Part shown: piece after piece, positions 61,385 to 64,000 of the stretch
Layout of the letters: each line of letters opens with the position of its first letter
How positions within the stretch are numbered: the stretch's first letter is position 1
Assembly (NCBI GenBank): GCA_030680805.1
Contig: JAUXUK010000064.1
Location: 1 to 64,000 of the forward strand
Direction of reading: 5' to 3'
Source of the DNA: Sulfuritalea sp.
GTDB lineage: Bacteria > Pseudomonadota > Gammaproteobacteria > Burkholderiales > Rhodocyclaceae
DNA: 64,000 nucleotides
Notes under the pieces: generated by a model
What the model was told of the DNA's origin: nothing
Seen by the model: the letters and a program-made list of their open reading frames with translations, nothing else
Databases searched by the model: none
Translations under genes and position numbers: made by a program

Positions 61385-62581
61385 CTACATCCGCTCGAAA
61401 ATCCCCGCCGCGCCCATGCCGGTGCCCACGCACATGGTGACCATGCCGTATTTCAGATTGCGCCGACGCAGGGCGTGAATTACCGTGGCCGAGCGGATCG
61501 CACCGGTGGCGCCGAGCGGGTGGCCCAGCGCAATGGCACCGCCCAGCGGATTGACCTTGGCCGGATCGAGGCCGAGGTCCTGGATCACCGCCAGTGACTG
61601 GGCGGCAAAGGCCTCGTTGAGTTCGATCCAGTCGAGCTGGTCCTGGGTGATGCCGGCCGCCTTGCAGGCCACGGGAATCGCTTCCTTGGGGCCGATGCCC
61701 ATGATTTCGGGCGGCACCCCGCGCACGGCGAAGGAGACGAAGCGCGCCAGCGGCGTCAGGTTGAACTGCTTGAGGATTTTCTCGCTGACCAGGATCAGCG
61801 CACCGGCGCCGTCGGAGGTCTGCGAACTGTTGCCGGCCGTTACCGAACCCTTGGCGGCGAACACGGGCTTGAGCTTCGCCAGCGCGGCCAGCGTCGATTC
61901 GGCGCGCGCGCCTTCATCGCGATTGACGCTGCGCTTCTTCAGTTCGATTTCACCGGAAGAAAGATTCGGCACGCGCTCGACGATCTCGACCGCGGTCGTC
62001 TCGTCGTTGAACTCGCCCGCCTGCTGGCCGGCGATGGCCCGCTGGTGCGATTCGAGCGCGAACTGGTCCTGCATCTCGCGCGTCACCTTCCACTGGTTGG
62101 CGACCTTCTCGGCGGTGAGGCCCATGCCATAGGCCATGCCCACGTTCTCGTCGGCGAACACGTTCATGTTGATCGAGGGATGGAAGCCGCCCATCGGCAC
62201 CATGGACATCGACTCGGCGCCGCCGGCGATCATGACATCGGCCTGGCCGACGCGGATGCGGTCGGCCGCCATGGCCACGGCGGTTATCCCTGATGCGCAA
62301 AAGCGATTGACGGTGACGCCGCCCACGGTATTGGGCAGGCCCGCCAGCAGCACGGCGTTGCGCGCCATGTTGAGGCCGGATTCGCCTTCGGGGAAGGAGC
62401 AGCCGACGATGGCGTCCTCGATCAGTTTCGGGTCGAGGCCGGGCACCTGGGTCATGGCGGAGCGGATTGCGGCGACCAGCAGGTCGTCGGGGCGGACGTT
62501 GCGGAACATGCCGCGCGGCGCCTTGCCGATCGGGGTACGGGTGGCGGCAACGATGTAGGCGTCTTGAAGTTGTTTGCTCAT
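61385..62581 (-). CDS. Acetyl-CoA C-acyltransferase (thiolase)
   Basis: The 398-residue thiolase has the acyl-accepting Cys95 in VNRFCASGITAVAMAA, NEAFAAQSLAVIQDLGLDPAKVNPLGGAIALGHPLGATGA with the catalytic His, and the second Cys in MVTMCVGTGMGAAG. It cleaves 3-ketoacyl-CoA in the last step of beta-oxidation. It lies downstream of the FadN-type gene, separated by 123 bp containing a REP pair. Confidence 0.95.
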   Translation of the reverse strand: MSKQLQDAYIVAATRTPIGKAPRGMFRNVRPDDLLVAAIRSAMTQVPGLDPKLIEDAIVGCSFPEGESGLNMARNAVLLAGLPNTVGGVTVNRFCASGITAVAMAADRIRVGQADVMIAGGAESMSMVPMGGFHPSINMNVFADENVGMAYGMGLTAEKVANQWKVTREMQDQFALESHQRAIAGQQAGEFNDETTAVEIVERVPNLSSGEIELKKRSVNRDEGARAESTLAALAKLKPVFAAKGSVTAGNSSQTSDGAGALILVSEKILKQFNLTPLARFVSFAVRGVPPEIMGIGPKEAIPVACKAAGITQDQLDWIELNEAFAAQSLAVIQDLGLDPAKVNPLGGAIALGHPLGATGAIRSATVIHALRRRNLKYGMVTMCVGTGMGAAGIFERM

Positions 62582-62623
62582 GTCAGAACTCCTCGGTTCT
62601 CAATTTCGTAAAAGCCTTCGAAT

Positions 62624-62690
62624 CGTCATTCCCGCGAAAGCGGGAATCCAGAGGTGTGGCACTGGATTCCGGGTCAAGCCCGGAATGACG
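62624..62690. repeat. REP-like inverted pair (BIME)
   Basis: CGTCATTCCCGCG/AAAG/CGGGAATCCAG (62624-62651) faces CTGGATTCCGGG/TCAAG/CCCGGAATGACG (62662-62690). It is the same family as the pair at 56866 and lies between the fadN-like and thiolase genes. Confidence 0.85.
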
Positions 62691-62704
62691 GATCAGTGTG
62701 AGTC

Positions 62705-64000
<1,296 letters not shown>

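Overview
The window is about 64 kb of GC-rich bacterial chromosome. It is almost certainly betaproteobacterial and most like Rhodocyclales/Sterolibacteriaceae-type degraders of aromatic compounds; this is inferred from gene order and protein sequences, with no database search. Supporting signs are the rimP-nusA-infB-rbfA-truB-rpsO-pnp operon, rpsF-priB-rpsR-rplI-dnaB, etfBA beside acyl-CoA dehydrogenases, and a CoA-thioester ('hybrid') aromatic pathway. No rRNA, CRISPR array, prophage or complete insertion sequence was seen.

Layout. 1-1.7 kb: tRNA-Arg, a small Cys-rich protein, a YajD-like HNH protein, tRNA-Pro and dksA. 1.7-10.4 kb (minus): the nus/infB translation operon. 10.4-17.2 kb (minus): rluB, scpB, scpA, trpS, a site-2 protease, a YciO/TsaC-like protein, a PHP phosphatase and an alpha/beta hydrolase. 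17.2-22.1 kb (minus): a catabolic operon with a fused flavin monooxygenase/Old-Yellow-Enzyme protein of the 2-aminobenzoyl-CoA monooxygenase/reductase or salicylyl-CoA 5-hydroxylase type, an enoyl-CoA hydratase, an acyl-CoA dehydrogenase and a RidA protein. 22.2-25.6 kb (plus): rfbBACD for dTDP-L-rhamnose. 25.6-30.2 kb (plus): parE, parC and a 45-residue membrane protein. 30.3-36.2 kb (minus): threonine and alanine genes (alaA, GNAT, hom, thrC), interrupted between hom and thrC by a 1.5-kb islet with a Phd-type antitoxin, hicBA and a gene that looks like an integron cassette. 36.4-44.2 kb (plus): a lipid A L-Ara4N cluster (arnT, flippase subunit, arnB, arnC, a split arnA, arnD) ending in a peroxiredoxin. 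44.4-50.8 kb: phoH-like gene, dnaB, ribosomal protein operon, HDOD protein. 50.8-52.7 kb: divergent rluF and rlmJ separated by a MITE. 52.7-64 kb: acetoacetyl-CoA synthetase, thioesterase, ETF-quinone oxidoreductase, acyl-CoA dehydrogenase, etfAB, a TetR regulator with a visible operator, a thiolase and the end of a FadN-type multifunctional protein.

How the genes work together. The catabolic operon at 17-22 kb yields ring-reduced CoA thioesters for beta-oxidation. The 57-64 kb block supplies dehydrogenases, thiolase and the ETF/ETF-QO route that passes electrons to quinone. The rfb and arn clusters build and modify the cell surface.

The most unusual signal belongs to no gene. A 25-bp, non-palindromic motif (AAAGTCGGCGCTGGCG, two variable bases, ACGGCGA) occurs 13 times from 12.9 kb to the right end, in both orientations, in several reading frames within conserved genes, and between genes. 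It looks like a selected or dispersing DNA word.
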